Source of the DNA: Arachis hypogaea | Lineage: Eukaryota > Streptophyta > Magnoliopsida > Fabales > Fabaceae | Assembly (NCBI RefSeq): GCF_003086295.3 | Contig: NC_092039.1 | Location: forward strand, 66,049,649 to 66,113,648 | Direction: 5' to 3' | Length of the DNA: 64,000 nucleotides | Shown here: in pieces, positions 24,201 to 35,330 of the stretch | Numbering within the stretch: position 1 is the first letter of the stretch | How the letters are laid out: each line of letters opens with the position of its first letter | Made by a program: the position numbers and the translations under genes | The notes under the pieces: generated by a model | Database searches by the model: none | What the model was told of the DNA's origin: nothing | What the model saw: the letters and a program-made list of their open reading frames with translations, nothing else

Positions 24201-24641
24201 CAACGTAGAAAATCCCTTGCAACCAGGATATAGTTCTTTGCTAGCCTCTTCAACCAAATCATAGAATTTCTTTGCATCTTCATTCATACCTTCTTTTATC
24301 CCTTCCGCTTGTGCCACATCCCTAAATCTATCATTCAACAAGGCGTCCATGTTGTCATACGAGTTAGTCTCACTCTCACTATCAATCTCACTATCACTAT
24401 CGCTATCAACATCCATGCCGACTACACTTTCCCCATGATGAATCCATCTCGTATAACCATTAATGAATCCAAAGGCAATCAAATGGATATAAATTGTTTG
24501 TCTTTTGTGCCACAAGAAATTACAACACTTTGCACAAGGGCATAAGATTTCCTCTCCTTGCGGGCTTCCGATAGAGTAAGCAAAGTCTAAGAAGTCATTG
24601 ACACCATTACTAAACTCAACTTTTTCTCTCGATAAACTCAT
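21229..24641 (-). pseudogene. CACTA transposase TNP2, two exons, two premature stops
   Basis: Exon 1 24641-22093 and exon 2 21997-21229 join across GT/AG in phase to give about 1105 codons, the size expected for plant TNP2 proteins. The start MSLSREK is chosen because the transposase-associated domain (FLDFAYSIG, CPCAKCCN) begins there. Then comes the TNP2 core (RWHDEERKKDDKLRHPADG, LGLSSDGFNPYRTMS, WPIVLMAYNLPPWM, ISDFPAYAMLSGWSTKG, HNLDVMHIEKNIVDSILGT), the DUF4218 segment (FFDIMIHLHIHLANEV, GPVQFWWMYPPERYM) and the DUF4216 C-terminus (YYGRVNDIIELDYYG). Lesions: TAA at 23166-23168 and TGA at 22635-22637, the latter compatible with CGA to TGA decay. Otherwise open throughout. Domain names are from memory of the family. 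Confidence 0.92.
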
Positions 24642-25654
24642 CCAATCTTTTTCTAAGTCTTGGGAAAACCTAATTATTAATATATTGTTATTACTATTTA
24701 ACCAAGCATGCAAATAATAATGTTCATGCATATTGAGTACATAAATCCATCAAAAAAGCACACAACAATATTATTATTAAAATTAAGAAACAATTATATT
24801 TCTTATCTAAAAGTAAACTAAATATCAAAAGACATTCAACATGAAAAACAAAAAGCTGCACAAAGGTTATAATATACATATGAAAACCTACAAGTATATG
24901 CAAGAGAAAAAGGACTTACGGAGTCATGGCTCAACAAATTGCAATCTTCAAGTTCTAGAATGTCCACCAATGTTTCATAAAGTCCTTTGAAGCAATATTT
25001 CTCTATAACAGAGTAAAGTATCAAATTTACAGTATTCTTTATAAACAATTTAACTCAATCAAAATGGCAAATAGACTAATCAATTGAAAAATAATAATCG
25101 ATTCTATATGAACTAGTTAACTCAGCTAATTACGAAAATTAATCTTTTTTTGTGAAGACATAAATTTCTAAGCAAAAGTAAGTACTTACAGAGCTTTGAT
25201 CACTGAAAAAAGAGTGACATAAGTCGTTCTATTGACTATAAAAAAGTTTATTTCAAAAGGAACACCATGAATATAGATAGAAAAAAATTGTAGACTCGCA
25301 GAAATATTAGTTCGAAAAGGCAAGATGCAGGTTAAAAGGAACACCATGATAAATTGCAGGCTCGTAGAAAAACTGCAGGTTCACAGAAATATTAGGTAGA
25401 AAAGGAACACTATGAATAGAGATGTTAAAAAGGCAATATGTTTTAACTTTCAGCATGATAAAAAAATTATTATTATTCAGTGTTTTCTCCTTTCTTAATT
25501 TAAGGTGGAGGAAAACAATCAAATTCATAGAGACTAAGAGCAACTTTGCTTAATAAAGCATCATTTAATGCTACTATAAAGTATTGACAAGTTAAAGTGC
25601 ATGAATTCAATTCTTACTAAAAATCCTAGCATGGATTAAGCAGATAACAACAAC
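24642..25654. other. CACTA sequence upstream of TNP2, one exon-like fragment
   Basis: AT-rich noncoding. On the minus strand a short open segment (about 25007-24921) ends at a GT donor and reads FKGLYETLVDILELEDCNLL in one frame. It may be a 5' noncoding exon of TNP2 or a captured fragment; I do not recognise it. Nothing else seen. Confidence 0.4.
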
Positions 25655-25699
25655 CAAAGAAATAGCTAGATGTCCAGGGCCAAGAAGAAAAATGTTTAC

Positions 25700-25770
25700 C
25701 TGATGGGTTCACATATAGCTTTGGCAACTGAAATTCTAAAAACTGGTGTAGCTCTTCAATTGGGGGTTTG
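25700..25770 (-). pseudogene. Captured exon resembling a MACPF-domain gene (copy 1)
   Basis: A 71-bp exon with AG acceptor (25772-25771) and GT donor (25699-25698). It reads KPPIEELHQFLEFQLP then KLYVNPS. From memory the first part matches the KPPIEELHQFLEFQLP stretch of plant CAD1/NSL1-type MACPF proteins, and KLYVN matches a site about 30 residues further on, so the exon looks internally shortened. Host gene fragments inside CACTA elements are a known phenomenon. Function here: none expected beyond a possible chimeric transcript. Confidence 0.5.
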
Positions 25771-26196
25771 CTGCATGAATCAATGTAAAATCAGCATCAA
25801 CATGTGTTTAACTATAATTTGTATATTAATTTTTAAATGTTAAGAAAAAGTGGTCAATTGAAATAACATATATATACAAGTACACTAAAAATTGACTAAT
25901 ATAAATATTTTGCAGTGGTTGCGAAATACATTAAAAGAATTGGTTTCGTACATGCACTAAATGATTAGTTTGTGATGATTCAAGTTTAGTAAACATTTTT
26001 TATTTTCTTTATTTTATGTTTACAAAACCATTGATGTGATACTAGCTACATTATTGATAATAATATACCCTTAGAAACTCATACTCAATTTATATATATT
26101 AATTAATAGTAGTCCAGAAACTAAAACACTTTAACGATTACTCAAAAGTCAACGAATTTGGACAGATAGTAAAGGATTACCATTTCTTTAAAGTTT

Positions 26197-26246
<50 letters not shown>

Positions 26247-26298
26247 AACAATTACTCATAGTGGTATATATCTGATTTTATTTGTTAAACTTTAGCAG

Positions 26299-26605
26299 GA
26301 AATTGATGAGGATCACAATTTCTTTCTGGACCTTGATTTTGATCTAGTCGATGAGGAAGATTTGCTTTCACATGAGTTAATAGCAAGTGACGATCTTCAA
26401 GGGAAGTCTGCACTACAGGTATTAATTAATTATTTATTAGTTACTAAATTTTTTCTTGCAAAAATATTCCATAGATACTAAAAATTATTACAGATTTTCC
26501 TATGACAGTTTTTATTTTGTTTCCCTGCTAATTGCTAAATAACACTATTCACAGGGCATGAATGTGGATTTTTTAGGATCAGAGGCACAACCAAGAAATA
26601 GCTAG
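26299..26605 (+). pseudogene. Unrecognised acidic two-exon gene fragment (copy 1)
   Basis: A 120-bp exon (26299-26418) between TTTAGCAG and GGTATT reads FFLDLDFDLVDEEDLLSHEL and more, 40 codons without a stop. After a 136-bp intron ending CACAG, a second exon (26555-26605) continues in phase, GMNVDFLGSEAQ, to a stop. It lies on the strand opposite the CACTA genes. I do not recognise the protein; composition is strongly acidic. Confidence 0.45.
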
Positions 26606-26635
26606 ATGTCTAGGGCCAAGAAGAAAAATGTTTAC

Positions 26636-26706
26636 CTGATGGGTTCACATATAGCTTTGGCAACTAGAATTCCAAGAACTGATGCAGCTCTTCAATTGGG
26701 GGTTTA
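26636..26706 (-). pseudogene. MACPF-like captured exon (copy 2)
   Basis: Second unit of the tandem duplication; same 71-bp length and splice signals. It has an in-frame TAG replacing the Gln of FLEFQLP. The rest (KPPIEELHQFLEF, KLYVNPS) is unchanged. Confidence 0.5.
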
Positions 26707-27141
26707 CTGCAAGAATCAATGTAAAATCAGCATCAACATGTGTTTAACTATAATTTGTATATTAATTTTTAAATGTTAAGAAAAAGTCGTCAATTGAAAT
26801 AACACATATATACAAGTACACTAAAAATTGACTAATATAAATATTTTGCAGTGGTTGCCAAATACATTAAAAGAATTGGTTTCGTACATACACTAAATGA
26901 TTTGTTTGTGATGATTCAAGTTTTAGTAAACATTTTTTATTTTCTTTATTTTAAGTTTACAAAACTATTGATGTGATACTAGCTACATTATTGATAATAA
27001 TATAGCATTAGAAACTCATACTCGATTTATATATATTAATTAATAGTAGTCAAGAAACCAAATAAAACACTTTAACAATTACTCAAAAGTCAGCAATTTT
27101 GGACAAATAGTAAAGGATTACAATTCTTTGAAGTTTAACAA

Positions 27142-27202
<61 letters not shown>

Positions 27203-27254
27203 AACAATTACTCATAGTGGTATATATCTGATTTAATTTGTTAAACTTTAGCAG

Positions 27255-27491
27255 GAAATTGATGAGGATTACAATTTCTTTCCGGACCTTGATTTTGATC
27301 TAGTCGATGAGGAAGATTTGCTTTCACATGAGTTAATAGCAAGTGAGGATCTTCAAGGGAAGTCTGCACTACAGGTATTAATTAAATTATTCAGATTTTT
27401 CTATGACACTTTTTATTTTGTTTTCCTGCTAATTGCTAAATAACACCATTCACAGGGCATGAATGTGGATTTCTTAAGATCAGAGGCATAG
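27255..27491 (+). pseudogene. Acidic gene fragment (copy 2)
   Basis: Exon 27255-27374 keeps length, frame and both splice sites of copy 1 with four coding differences seen (for example FFP for FFL). The second exon starts at 27456 and stops at 27489-27491, shortened by a CAA to TAG-type change. Confidence 0.45.
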
Positions 27492-27536
27492 CCAAGAAAT
27501 AGCTAGATGTCTAGGGCCAAGAAGAAAAATGTTTAC

Positions 27537-27607
27537 CTGATGGGTTCACATATAGTTTTGTCAACTGGAATTTCAAGAACTGGTGCAGCCCTTCAATTGG
27601 GAGTTTA
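27537..27607 (-). pseudogene. MACPF-like captured exon (copy 3)
   Basis: In the partial third unit. Same length and splice dinucleotides, no stop, but more replacements (KLPIEGLHQFLKFQLTKLY), the most diverged of the three. Confidence 0.45.
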
Positions 27608-27640
27608 CTGCAAGAATCAATGTAAAATCAGCATCTATGT

Positions 27641-28296
27641 AGAATAAATGCATTCAAAAATTCTATTTTCATACTAAAATTCAGAACATTCCCAATCTTC
27701 ATTCAAAATCAAAGTATTCAGAAAATCCAATTCATAGTAAATCAGAAAATCAGAAGCTTCTTACCAAGCAACACACAGAGGAGGCGAAAGGGGGTTACCG
27801 CTGCATGTAGTGTTGTCTGAGCTTGCGAAGAGGAGGAGGCGAGACAGGGGAAGAGGAGGAAGAAGGAGAGGGTTTCTCGAAGGTGACTGCGACGTGGAGC
27901 TGAGACAGGAGGAGGAGAGCAACTCGCCGATGCCTGTGGAGGAGAGTAACTCGCCGACGCCTGTGGAGAAGAGCACCGCGTCGTCACCGACAGAGACCTA
28001 CTCTCGTACGCGAACGAGACCTGCTGCCATTTGTGTCGCGCCGTCTGGGTCAAGACCTGCTGCCGTTCATGTCGCGCCGTCTGGGTCGAGACCTGCTGCC
28101 GTTCGTGTGCACCGTGAGTTAGGGCTTCTCCCTTTTTTCCAAACGGTGGGTGGTATTGAGGAACGAAGCAATGGAAATGTGACCTAGCTAGTAGCTTTTC
28201 TTTTTTCTACTAAGTTATTTGATTGGAAACTAATTATTTGGAGGGAATATGATTAAAAGTTTCCCTCTAAAATTTTTAGCTATGAATGATTAAAAG
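27641..28296. other. GC-rich, CpG-rich island and right-hand remnant of the CACTA
   Basis: About 27755-28140 is far richer in G+C and CpG than anything around it, with a short tandem piece ('gacctgctgcc(a/g)tt...gtcgcgccgtctgggtc', about 28018-28105). Open frames exist on both strands (27810-28187 plus; 28053-27742 minus) but are Arg/Ser/Pro/Glu-rich and not protein-like. It may be a first exon or promoter of a captured gene, or the GC-rich 5' leader of the TNP2 transcription unit. The rest is AT-rich and ends at the deletion junction near 28297. Confidence 0.5.
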
Positions 28297-28621
28297 TTTC
28301 CGGTGGTAACACTGGAAAACAAAGTGCTTAGGGCCACGGCCAAGACTCATAAAAGTAGTTGTGTTCAAGAATCAACATACTTAACTAAGAGAATCAATAA
28401 CACTATCTGAAATTCTGAGTTCCTATAGATGACAATCATTCTAATCTTCAAAGGATAAAGTGAGATGCCAAAACTGTTCAAAAGCAAAAAGCTACAAGTC
28501 CCGCTCATCTTATTAGAACTAATATTCATTGATATTTTGGAATTTGTAGTATATTCTCTTCTTTTTATCCTATTTGATTTTCAGTTGCTTGGGGACAAGC
28601 AAAAACTTAAGTTTGGTGTTG
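28297..28621 (+). other. 3' internal end of B with hairpin and polypurine motif
   Basis: From TCCGGTGGTAACACTGG on it matches element E 41768-42089. Hairpin TTGCTTG-GGGA-CAAGCAA at 28585-28602, then TAAGTTTGGTGT at 28608-28619, then the 3' LTR. No gene. Confidence 0.75.
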
Positions 28622-30277
28622 TGATGAGCGGATAATTTATACGCTTTTTGGCATTGTTTTTAGGTAGTTTTTCGTAGGATCTAGCTACTTTTAGGGATAT
28701 TTTCATTAGTTTTTATGCTAAATTCACATTTCTGGACTTTACTATGAATTTGTGTGTTTTTCTGTGATTTCAGGTATTTTCTGGCTGGAATTGAGGGACC
28801 TGAGCAAAACTCTGATAAAAGGCTGACAAAGGACTGCTGATGCTGTTGGATTCTGACCTCCCTGCACTCGAAATAGATTTTCTGGAGCTACAGAACTCCA
28901 AATGGCACGCGCTTAACGGCGTTAGAAAGTATACATCCAGAGCTTTCCAGCAATATATAATAGTTCATACTTTATTCGAGATTAGATGACGTAAACTGGC
29001 GCTCAACGCCAGTTCCATGTTGCATTCTGGAGTCAAACGCTAGAAACACGTGACGAACCAGAGTTGAACGCCAAAAAAACACTACAACGTGGCGTTCAAC
29101 TCCAAGAGAAGGCTCTACACGTGTAAAGCTCAAGCTCAGCCAAAGTACACACTAAGTGGGCCCCAGAAGTGGATTTCTGTATCAATTACTTACTTCTATA
29201 TACCCTAGTAGCTAGTCTAGTATAAATAGGACATTTTACTATTCTATTAGATATCTTTGGATTATTTTTGGATTACCTTAGGATCCTTTGATCATGTTCA
29301 TGGGGGCTGGCCATTCGGCCATGCCTGGACCTTCATCACTTATGTATTTCCAACGGTGGAGTTTCTACACACCATAGATTAAGGGTGTGGAGCTCTGCTG
29401 TACCTCGAGTTTTAATGCAATTACTACTATTTTCTATTCAATTTGGCTTATTCTTATTCTAAGATATTCGTTGCACTTCACCATGACGAATGTGATGATC
29501 CATGACACTCATCATTATTCTCACCTTTGAACGCATGACTGACAACCACTTCCATTCTACCTTAGACCGAATGTATATCTCTTAGATTCCTTAATCAGAA
29601 TCTTCGTGGTATAAGCTAGAATTATTGGCGGCATTCATGAGAATCCAGAAAGTTTAAACCTTGTCTGTGGTATTCTGAGTAGGATTCAGGGATTGAATGG
29701 CTGTGACGAGCTTCAAACTCGTGATTGTTGGGCGTGATGACAAACGCAAAAGAATCAATGGATTCTATTCTGACATGATCGAAAACCGACAGATGATTAG
29801 CCGTGCTGTGACAAGAGCATTTGGACCTTTTTCACTGAGAGGATGGGATGTAGCCATTGACAATGGTGATGCCCTACATACAGCTTTCCATGGAAAGGAG
29901 TAAGAAGGATTGAAAGTAAGAAAGCAGTATGTTGCAGAGATTCAACAGGGACAAAGCATCACCATACACTTGTCTGAAATTCTCACCAATAATTTACATA
30001 AGTATTTCTATCTTTATTTTCTGTTTATTTATTATTACTATTCGAAAATTTCATAACCATTTATTATTTGCCTAACTGAGATTTACAAGATGACCATAGC
30101 TTGCTTCATACCAATAATCTCCGTGGGATCGACCCTTACTCATGTAAGGTTTATTACTTCGATGACCCAGTGCACTTGCTAGTTAGTTGTGCAGAGTTGT
30201 GACAAAGTGTGATTCACGTTTGAGAGTGCTACCAAGTTTATTGGCGCCATTGTTGATGATCACAATTTCATGCACCA
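28622..30277 (+). repeat. 3' LTR of B
   Basis: 1656 bp, TGATGAGCGG...CATGCACCA, near-identical to the 5' LTR after removal of T. TATA box at 29221-29228; palindrome words at about 28995-29105. Followed by AGTAA, the altered TSD copy. Confidence 0.9.
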
Positions 30278-30360
30278 AGTAAACCTTTTATTTTCTTTCT
30301 TTCGTTGCTTTCTTTCTTTATCTCTTCATCACCCTTTCAACTCTTCTCCATCACCATCAA

Positions 30361-31840
30361 ATGGCACCACCAAAAGCCACCGGATCAAAGAAAAGAAAGA
30401 CTAAGGAAGCTGGCTCTTGTTCATCAACCTACAATGAGTTTACGTTCCTTTTATTCTTCCACCAAAACCAGTTTTATGGGTGGGTAAGTGAGAGGCAAAT
30501 TATCCCTGAAGTTGGCCTCCAACTTTGGAGAGATGAGCATAGGGAGATCAATGTGGAAATCAATAATAGAGGTTGGGCACTCTTGTTCAACCCACCAAAG
30601 AATGTGGTGGAATACTTGGTAAGGGAATTCTATGCCAATGCTGTCCCTCAACCTGGGAAACCATATGATTATCAAGGTTATGTGAGGAGGAAAAGCATCG
30701 ACTATAGCCCTTCTAACATAGATAGAATGCTAATGGTGAAACGCACAAGTTCCACCCGGAGCTATGAAGAAAGGGTGAAGCAAATTGATCCAGGGTTTGA
30801 AGAAATCCTGAATGAAATTTATGTTATCAATGTCCATTGGATCAATGACAAGGATGGAAGGCCCAACCAGCTATGAAGAAGATATTTGAGCCCCCAAGCT
30901 AGAGAGTGACTAGACTTTGTGAGGAGATCCCTCAACCCCACCTCCAACACTTCAGAGGTAACATTGGAAAGGGCTGTGTTAATCTATAGCATCATGAAAA
31001 GGGAAAACATCAATGTGGGGGAGATGATTGCGAACAACATTCATAGGGTACTAAAGAGCACCAAGGATAGCACAAGACTTATATTCCCAAGCATCATTCA
31101 AAGGCTTTGTGATGAGGCTGGCGTGGAGAAGGTAATTGATGAGACATTGGTGGATCAAGACAACCTAATCACTTCGAAGAAGATGGAGAAAGTGGTGGCC
31201 ATCAACCCACTACAAAGAGCCAGGGAATAGAGGGCTCATGTGCCAAGGCCACAAGGGCCACCACAACAAGAAGAAGCTTATGTCCAAGCACCACTTCCAC
31301 AACTACCAGCACCATACGCACAATTCCTTGAAGGCTTTAATTGGGAGGAAATGCAAGGAAACATTCACCAAATGTAAGTCAACAAAGGGAGCAGAAAAAT
31401 AATGGGACCAAATGCAAGAAAGTATTCAGCAACTCCAAGGGAGTATGGATTACATGAAGGAGCAACAAGGTCAATTCCACTAGGAAGAGATGCAAGGCAG
31501 CCTCAACAAAATCATAGAGCAAAATCAATGGCAGCAGAGGAACCTTGCTGAATTTAGGCAACTTTATGAGGCTAGAATTATTTCAAGGAGGCAGTATGAT
31601 ATAAACACACAGGTGAAGCTGAATCACTTATGTAATGCCGTGGCTGCCTTGAACCCCGGTTATCCAACATTCATGCAAGGTATGGAAGAGTTGAGTGCTA
31701 GGCAAGAAGAGATACTAGCCAAGAACAAAGAGGATGAAAGAACTTATATAAGGAGGCTAGGCTTTAGGAAGCCAAAAGACACCCCTACGCAAGAAGGAGC
31801 ATCCAAGAAGAAGGATGGTGATGAGTCTTCCTCAAAGTAA
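30361..31840 (+). pseudogene. Accessory ORF3 of element C, broken
   Basis: Starts MAPPKATGSKKRKTKEAG, a basic leader like that of A's ORF3. It shares with A and E the order: VNIENRGWALLFNP-like, EFYANA, DYSPSNIDRML, GRPNQL, NPTSNTSEVTLERAV, SIIQRLCDEAGV. A stop follows GRPNQL (30873), a second lies at 30907, a third at 31228, and the frame changes before the Gln-rich C-terminal tail (31490-31840, ends KKKDGDESSSK). The leader is intact up to ATG: element B inserted 83 bases before this start. It belongs to the putative plant transposon protein domain family (PF20167-like, from memory); function unknown. Confidence 0.75.
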
Positions 31841-32408
31841 AAGGATAAAGGGAAAGGACCTATGCATTGAAGCTGCTCAAGAGTACAAGGTTGTTGAGTC
31901 CCATGGTTAAGAATTTCATTTATGAATTTCTGTTTATTAGTTTATTTGATATGTTGGTTACTGTTTAGTTTTCCTATGATTTAGAGTCTTTCTATGAGTC
32001 CTTTGGATTTCTGTTTGTCTTAATTTGAGAAGAAAATGTCTTTTTTGTTAAGTTTCTTGGCATCAATAAAAGTAGCTTGTTTTCACAATAATCAATGGTG
32101 AGTTGTTGTAAAAACAAAAGCAAGAGACTAAGACCCAAGTAAGATAATTCAAGAGTAAGAGATAAGGAATAGAGTATGGAACCATGAATGAATATTTGGA
32201 AGTGAGCAAGTCATGATGAAAGCAACTAGACCTAGGGGACATAACAAGTAGATGCTAAGGATGACCCTTGGATATCCATAGAACTAAGAAGTAGTATGTA
32301 AAAGACCCAAGGCTCTGAGCATCAACTACTAGGATAAAAGAAAGAAACAAATAGCTCAAAGACCCAAGATCCTAGTAGATGCTTATGGTGAAGATGTGTC
32401 AAGAAGAG
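31841..32408 (+). other. 3' untranslated region of C (left part), no gene
   Basis: Continues at 48876 after removal of element D. No ORF of note; AT-rich. Ends in AAGAG (32404-32408), the TSD of D. Confidence 0.65.
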
Positions 32409-33690
32409 TGATGAGTTCGGATTTTCACCGGTTAAAAAATTAGATAAAATAATTCCATTGTGAGTATAGTCCAAACTGAAAATTCAATCCCAAATCATCA
32501 AAGTTTAATTCAAATACAAAACATATAAACAGAGATCGAGAGTAATTCAACCTCGGGTCGTCTTTCCTTGGGATGCAATTAAAGTGTTACACACTTTCGG
32601 TTGTGAGCAAAAGGGGTTTTGAAATCAAAGAACCAAAGATTAAGAGAACTAAAAAATAAAACAACTAAGAGATGATCAAAATTGGAAATTAATGCAAGGG
32701 AAAAGGAAACAAGATCAAAACTAATGAAAATGCAAAGATATGTATAAAAGAGCCTTGACTTGGGAATGAGGATCCAAGGAATCCTATCATCGCCATAACC
32801 ACAACTATGGCAACTATGATGAGTCAATCTCGCTTAGTTAACCCCTAACATCGAGGAGTAGGTCAAGCAAGCATAATTGACCTTAATCCATAAGTCCTAG
32901 CCAACTTACCAAACTAGTTAGTAAAAAGCTAGCATCAATGGAAACAAGAATCAACAAACTACCTAAGAATTGCCACTAAATATCAGACATTATGACTCTA
33001 GTATCCTAGGAACTCAAATCCCAAGCCAAGGTGTGAAAATCTACTCAAAACTCATAATTGGCATTTTCATAAACACCTTGTGGGCATATAAACAAAACAT
33101 GGAAATTGCAAAGAAAAATAAAAGATATAACCAAAATATTCACCATATCAACAATAAACATCCAAACAAGTATAAAGAAAGCATAAAACACTAAATTCAT
33201 CAACCAAAACTCCAAGATACCAAAATTGCATATATAAACAAAGTAACTTAAACCATAAGAAAATAAAAGCAAAAGTGATGTAATTAAAGAGAAGATTAAG
33301 AGTACTTACAATAAGGATGAGCAAAATAAAAGACCAAAGCCTGCTATAAAATGCTAATGAAAACCTAATAATAACTAATGCAAACATATGTGATACTTCC
33401 TTCATATAGCACTTCAATTTAGCCTCTAGCCTTAAAAAATTGGGCTAAAAGCCCTTAGAAATCGTGCAGCACGTGTTACATTAATGAAACCACGTGGAGG
33501 GTCCTGTGCGTATGCACAGATGTATGCATACGCATACTTTGCTGAATGCTTACCTGTGCATACGCACAGGTACTTGTGTGCACGCACACATGCATATTTC
33601 TTCTTGTGTGCACGCACAGATTCTTGTGTGCATGCACACATGGCTGTGTGTGCTTTTCCTTATTTTCTTCATGTTTTCTCCCTTGTGCAT
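32409..33690 (-). repeat. 3' LTR of D, truncated by E
   Basis: Aligns along its length with 47251-48612 of the 5' LTR; the last 258 bp (the LTR start on the minus strand) are missing beyond the E insertion at 33690/33691. It carries its own copy of the TGTGCGTACGCACA-type array (33500-33650). The 5' LTR has an extra stretch near 48195-48290 (five lines of TACTCCTACTCC) that is absent here. Confidence 0.85.
33500..33650. repeat. TGTGCRTACGCACA palindrome words in D 3' LTR
   Basis: About seven copies of TGTGCGTACGCACA with T/C drift (TGTGCATACGCACA, TGTGTGCACGCACA) at 20-30 bp spacing. ORFs run open in several frames across it in both D LTRs as a by-product. Confidence 0.75.
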
Positions 33691-35330
33691 TGATGAGCGG
33701 ATAATTTATACGCTTTTTAGCATTGTTTTTAGTATGTTTTTAGTATATTTTAGTTAGTTTTTATTATATTTTTATTAGTTTTTAGTTAAAATTCACTTTT
33801 CTGGACTTTACTATGAGTTTGTGTGTTTTTATGTGATTTCAGGTATTTTCTGGCTGAAATTGAGGGACCTGAGCAAAAAATTGATTTAGAGGCTGAAAAG
33901 GACTGTAGATGCTGTTGGATTTTGACCTCCCTGCACTCAAAGTAGATTTTCTAGAGCTACAGAAACCCAATTGGCGCGCTCTCAACGGAGTTGGAAAGTA
34001 GACATCCTGGGCTTTCCAGCAATATATAAGAGTTCATACTTTGCCCGAGATTTGATGATCCAAACTGGCGTTCTAAATCAGCTCAAAACTGCATGGCGTT
34101 AAACGCCGGAACTGGCACAAGAATGGGAGTTAAACGCCCAAACTGGCACAAAAGCCGGCGTTTAACTCCAAGAAAAGTCTCTACACATGAAAGCTTCAAT
34201 GCTCAGCCCAGGCACACACCAAGTGGGCCCGGAAGTGGATTTTTATGTCATTTACTCATCTCTGTAAACCCTAAGTTACTAGTTCTCTACAAATAGGACC
34301 TTTTGCTATTGTATTTTCATCTTTTGATCACCTTAGATCTTAGATCAGATCTTGGTTCTTCTAGTTCCCTCTCTGGGGCCGAAGCCAATGATCACTATTA
34401 TCACTTATGTATTTTCAACAGTGGAGTTTCTACACACCATAGATTAAGGTGTGGAACTCTGCTGTACCTCGAGTATTAATGCAATTACTATTGTTCTTCT
34501 ATTCAATTCAGCTTATTCTTGTTCTAAGATATTCATTTGCACCCAAGAACATGATGAATGTGATGATTATGTGACACTCATCATCATTCTCACTTTTGAA
34601 CGAGTGCTTGACAACCACTTATGTTCTACAAGCAAACAAGGCTTGAATGTTTATCTCTTGGATCCCTTAATCGGAATCTTTGTGGTATAAGCTAGAATTG
34701 ATGGCGGCATTCAAGAGAATCCGGAAGGTCTAAACATTGTCTGTGGTATTCTGAGTAGGATTCAATGATTGAATGACTGTGACGAACTTCAAACTCCTGA
34801 AGGCTGGGCATTAGTGACAGACGCAAAAGAATCAATGGAATCTATTCCAACCTGATTGAGAACCGACAGATGATTAGCCGTGCCGTGACAGGGTGCGTTG
34901 GACATTTTCACTGAGAGGACGGGATTGTAGCCACTGACAACGGTGATGCCCAACATACAACTTGCCATGGAAAGGAGTAAGAAGGATTGGATGAAGACAG
35001 TAGGAAAGCAGAGAGACGGAAGGGACAAAGCATCTCCATACGCTTATCTGAAGTTCTCACCAATGAATTACATAAGTATCTCTATCTTTATGCCCTATTC
35101 GTATATCATCCATAACCATTTGAATCTGCCTGACTAAGATTTACAAGGTGACCATAGCTTGCTTCATACCAACAATCTCCGTGGGATTGACCCTTACTCG
35201 CGTAAGGTTTATTACTTGGACGACCCAGTACACTTGCTGGTTAGTTGTGCGAAGTTGTGATAAAGAGTTGAGATTGCAATTGAGCGTACCATGTTGATGG
35301 CGCCATTGATGATCACAATTTAGTGCACCA
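33691..35330 (+). repeat. 5' LTR of E
   Basis: 1640 bp, TGATGAGCGG...AGTGCACCA. ATTTCAGG at 33836-33843; palindrome words GGCGTTAAACGCC and GGCGTTTAACTCC at 34096-34167; a degenerate TATA (CTACAAATAGG) at about 34287. U5 contains CCGTGGGATTGACCCTTACT. Confidence 0.92.

Larger units (their letters stand above)
25655..27640. repeat. Tandem duplication, two full units of about 0.9 kb plus a partial third
   Basis: Units run about 25655-26597, 26598-27497 and 27498-27640. Each starts with 'atagctagatgtc(c/t)agggccaag', has the minus-strand MACPF-like exon, a (TA)n tract (26200-26242; 27140-27198) and the plus-strand acidic exon; the third ends after the MACPF-like exon. Units differ by scattered substitutions and TA length, so the duplication is not brand new. 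Confidence 0.85.
16624..28296 (-). mobile_element. CACTA (En/Spm) transposon, right end deleted
   Basis: The left terminus is CACTACAACAAATTCGGGC at 16624. It carries, on the minus strand, a second ORF of Transposase_24 type (17603-20499) and a TNP2 transposase (21229-24641). The coding end facing left means the element's own 5' end should be on the right, but no matching terminus (AATTTGTTGTAGTG) occurs before the sequence returns to element B at about 28297. The flank there is B's 3' internal region, not its leader, so one deletion removed the CACTA 5' end together with B's middle. It also contains gene fragments and a tandem duplication (25655-27640). Confidence 0.85.
13078..30277 (+). mobile_element. 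LTR retrotransposon B (FIDEL-like subfamily), non-autonomous as found
   Basis: Two long LTRs (5' LTR 13078-16129 with T inserted; 3' LTR 28622-30277) are about 1655 and 1656 bp once T and one TSD copy are removed. Flanks are AGCAA (13073-13077) and AGTAA (30278-30282), a TSD differing at one base. Between them only a 5' leader (16130-16623), the CACTA insertion and 325 bp of 3' internal sequence remain; gag and pol are absent. Whether B lacked genes from the start or lost them with the right end of the CACTA cannot be told here. Confidence 0.85.

Noticed and set aside
27810..28187. 125-codon Arg/Ser/Glu/Pro-rich ORF as a gene
   Set aside because: The composition reflects a GC-rich low-complexity stretch and the opposite strand is open too; kept as an island, not a CDS.
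33432..33757. Overlapping Cys/His-rich ORFs on both strands (also 48359-48664)
   Set aside because: They cross the TGTGCGTACGCACA palindrome words, which contain no stop in several frames.
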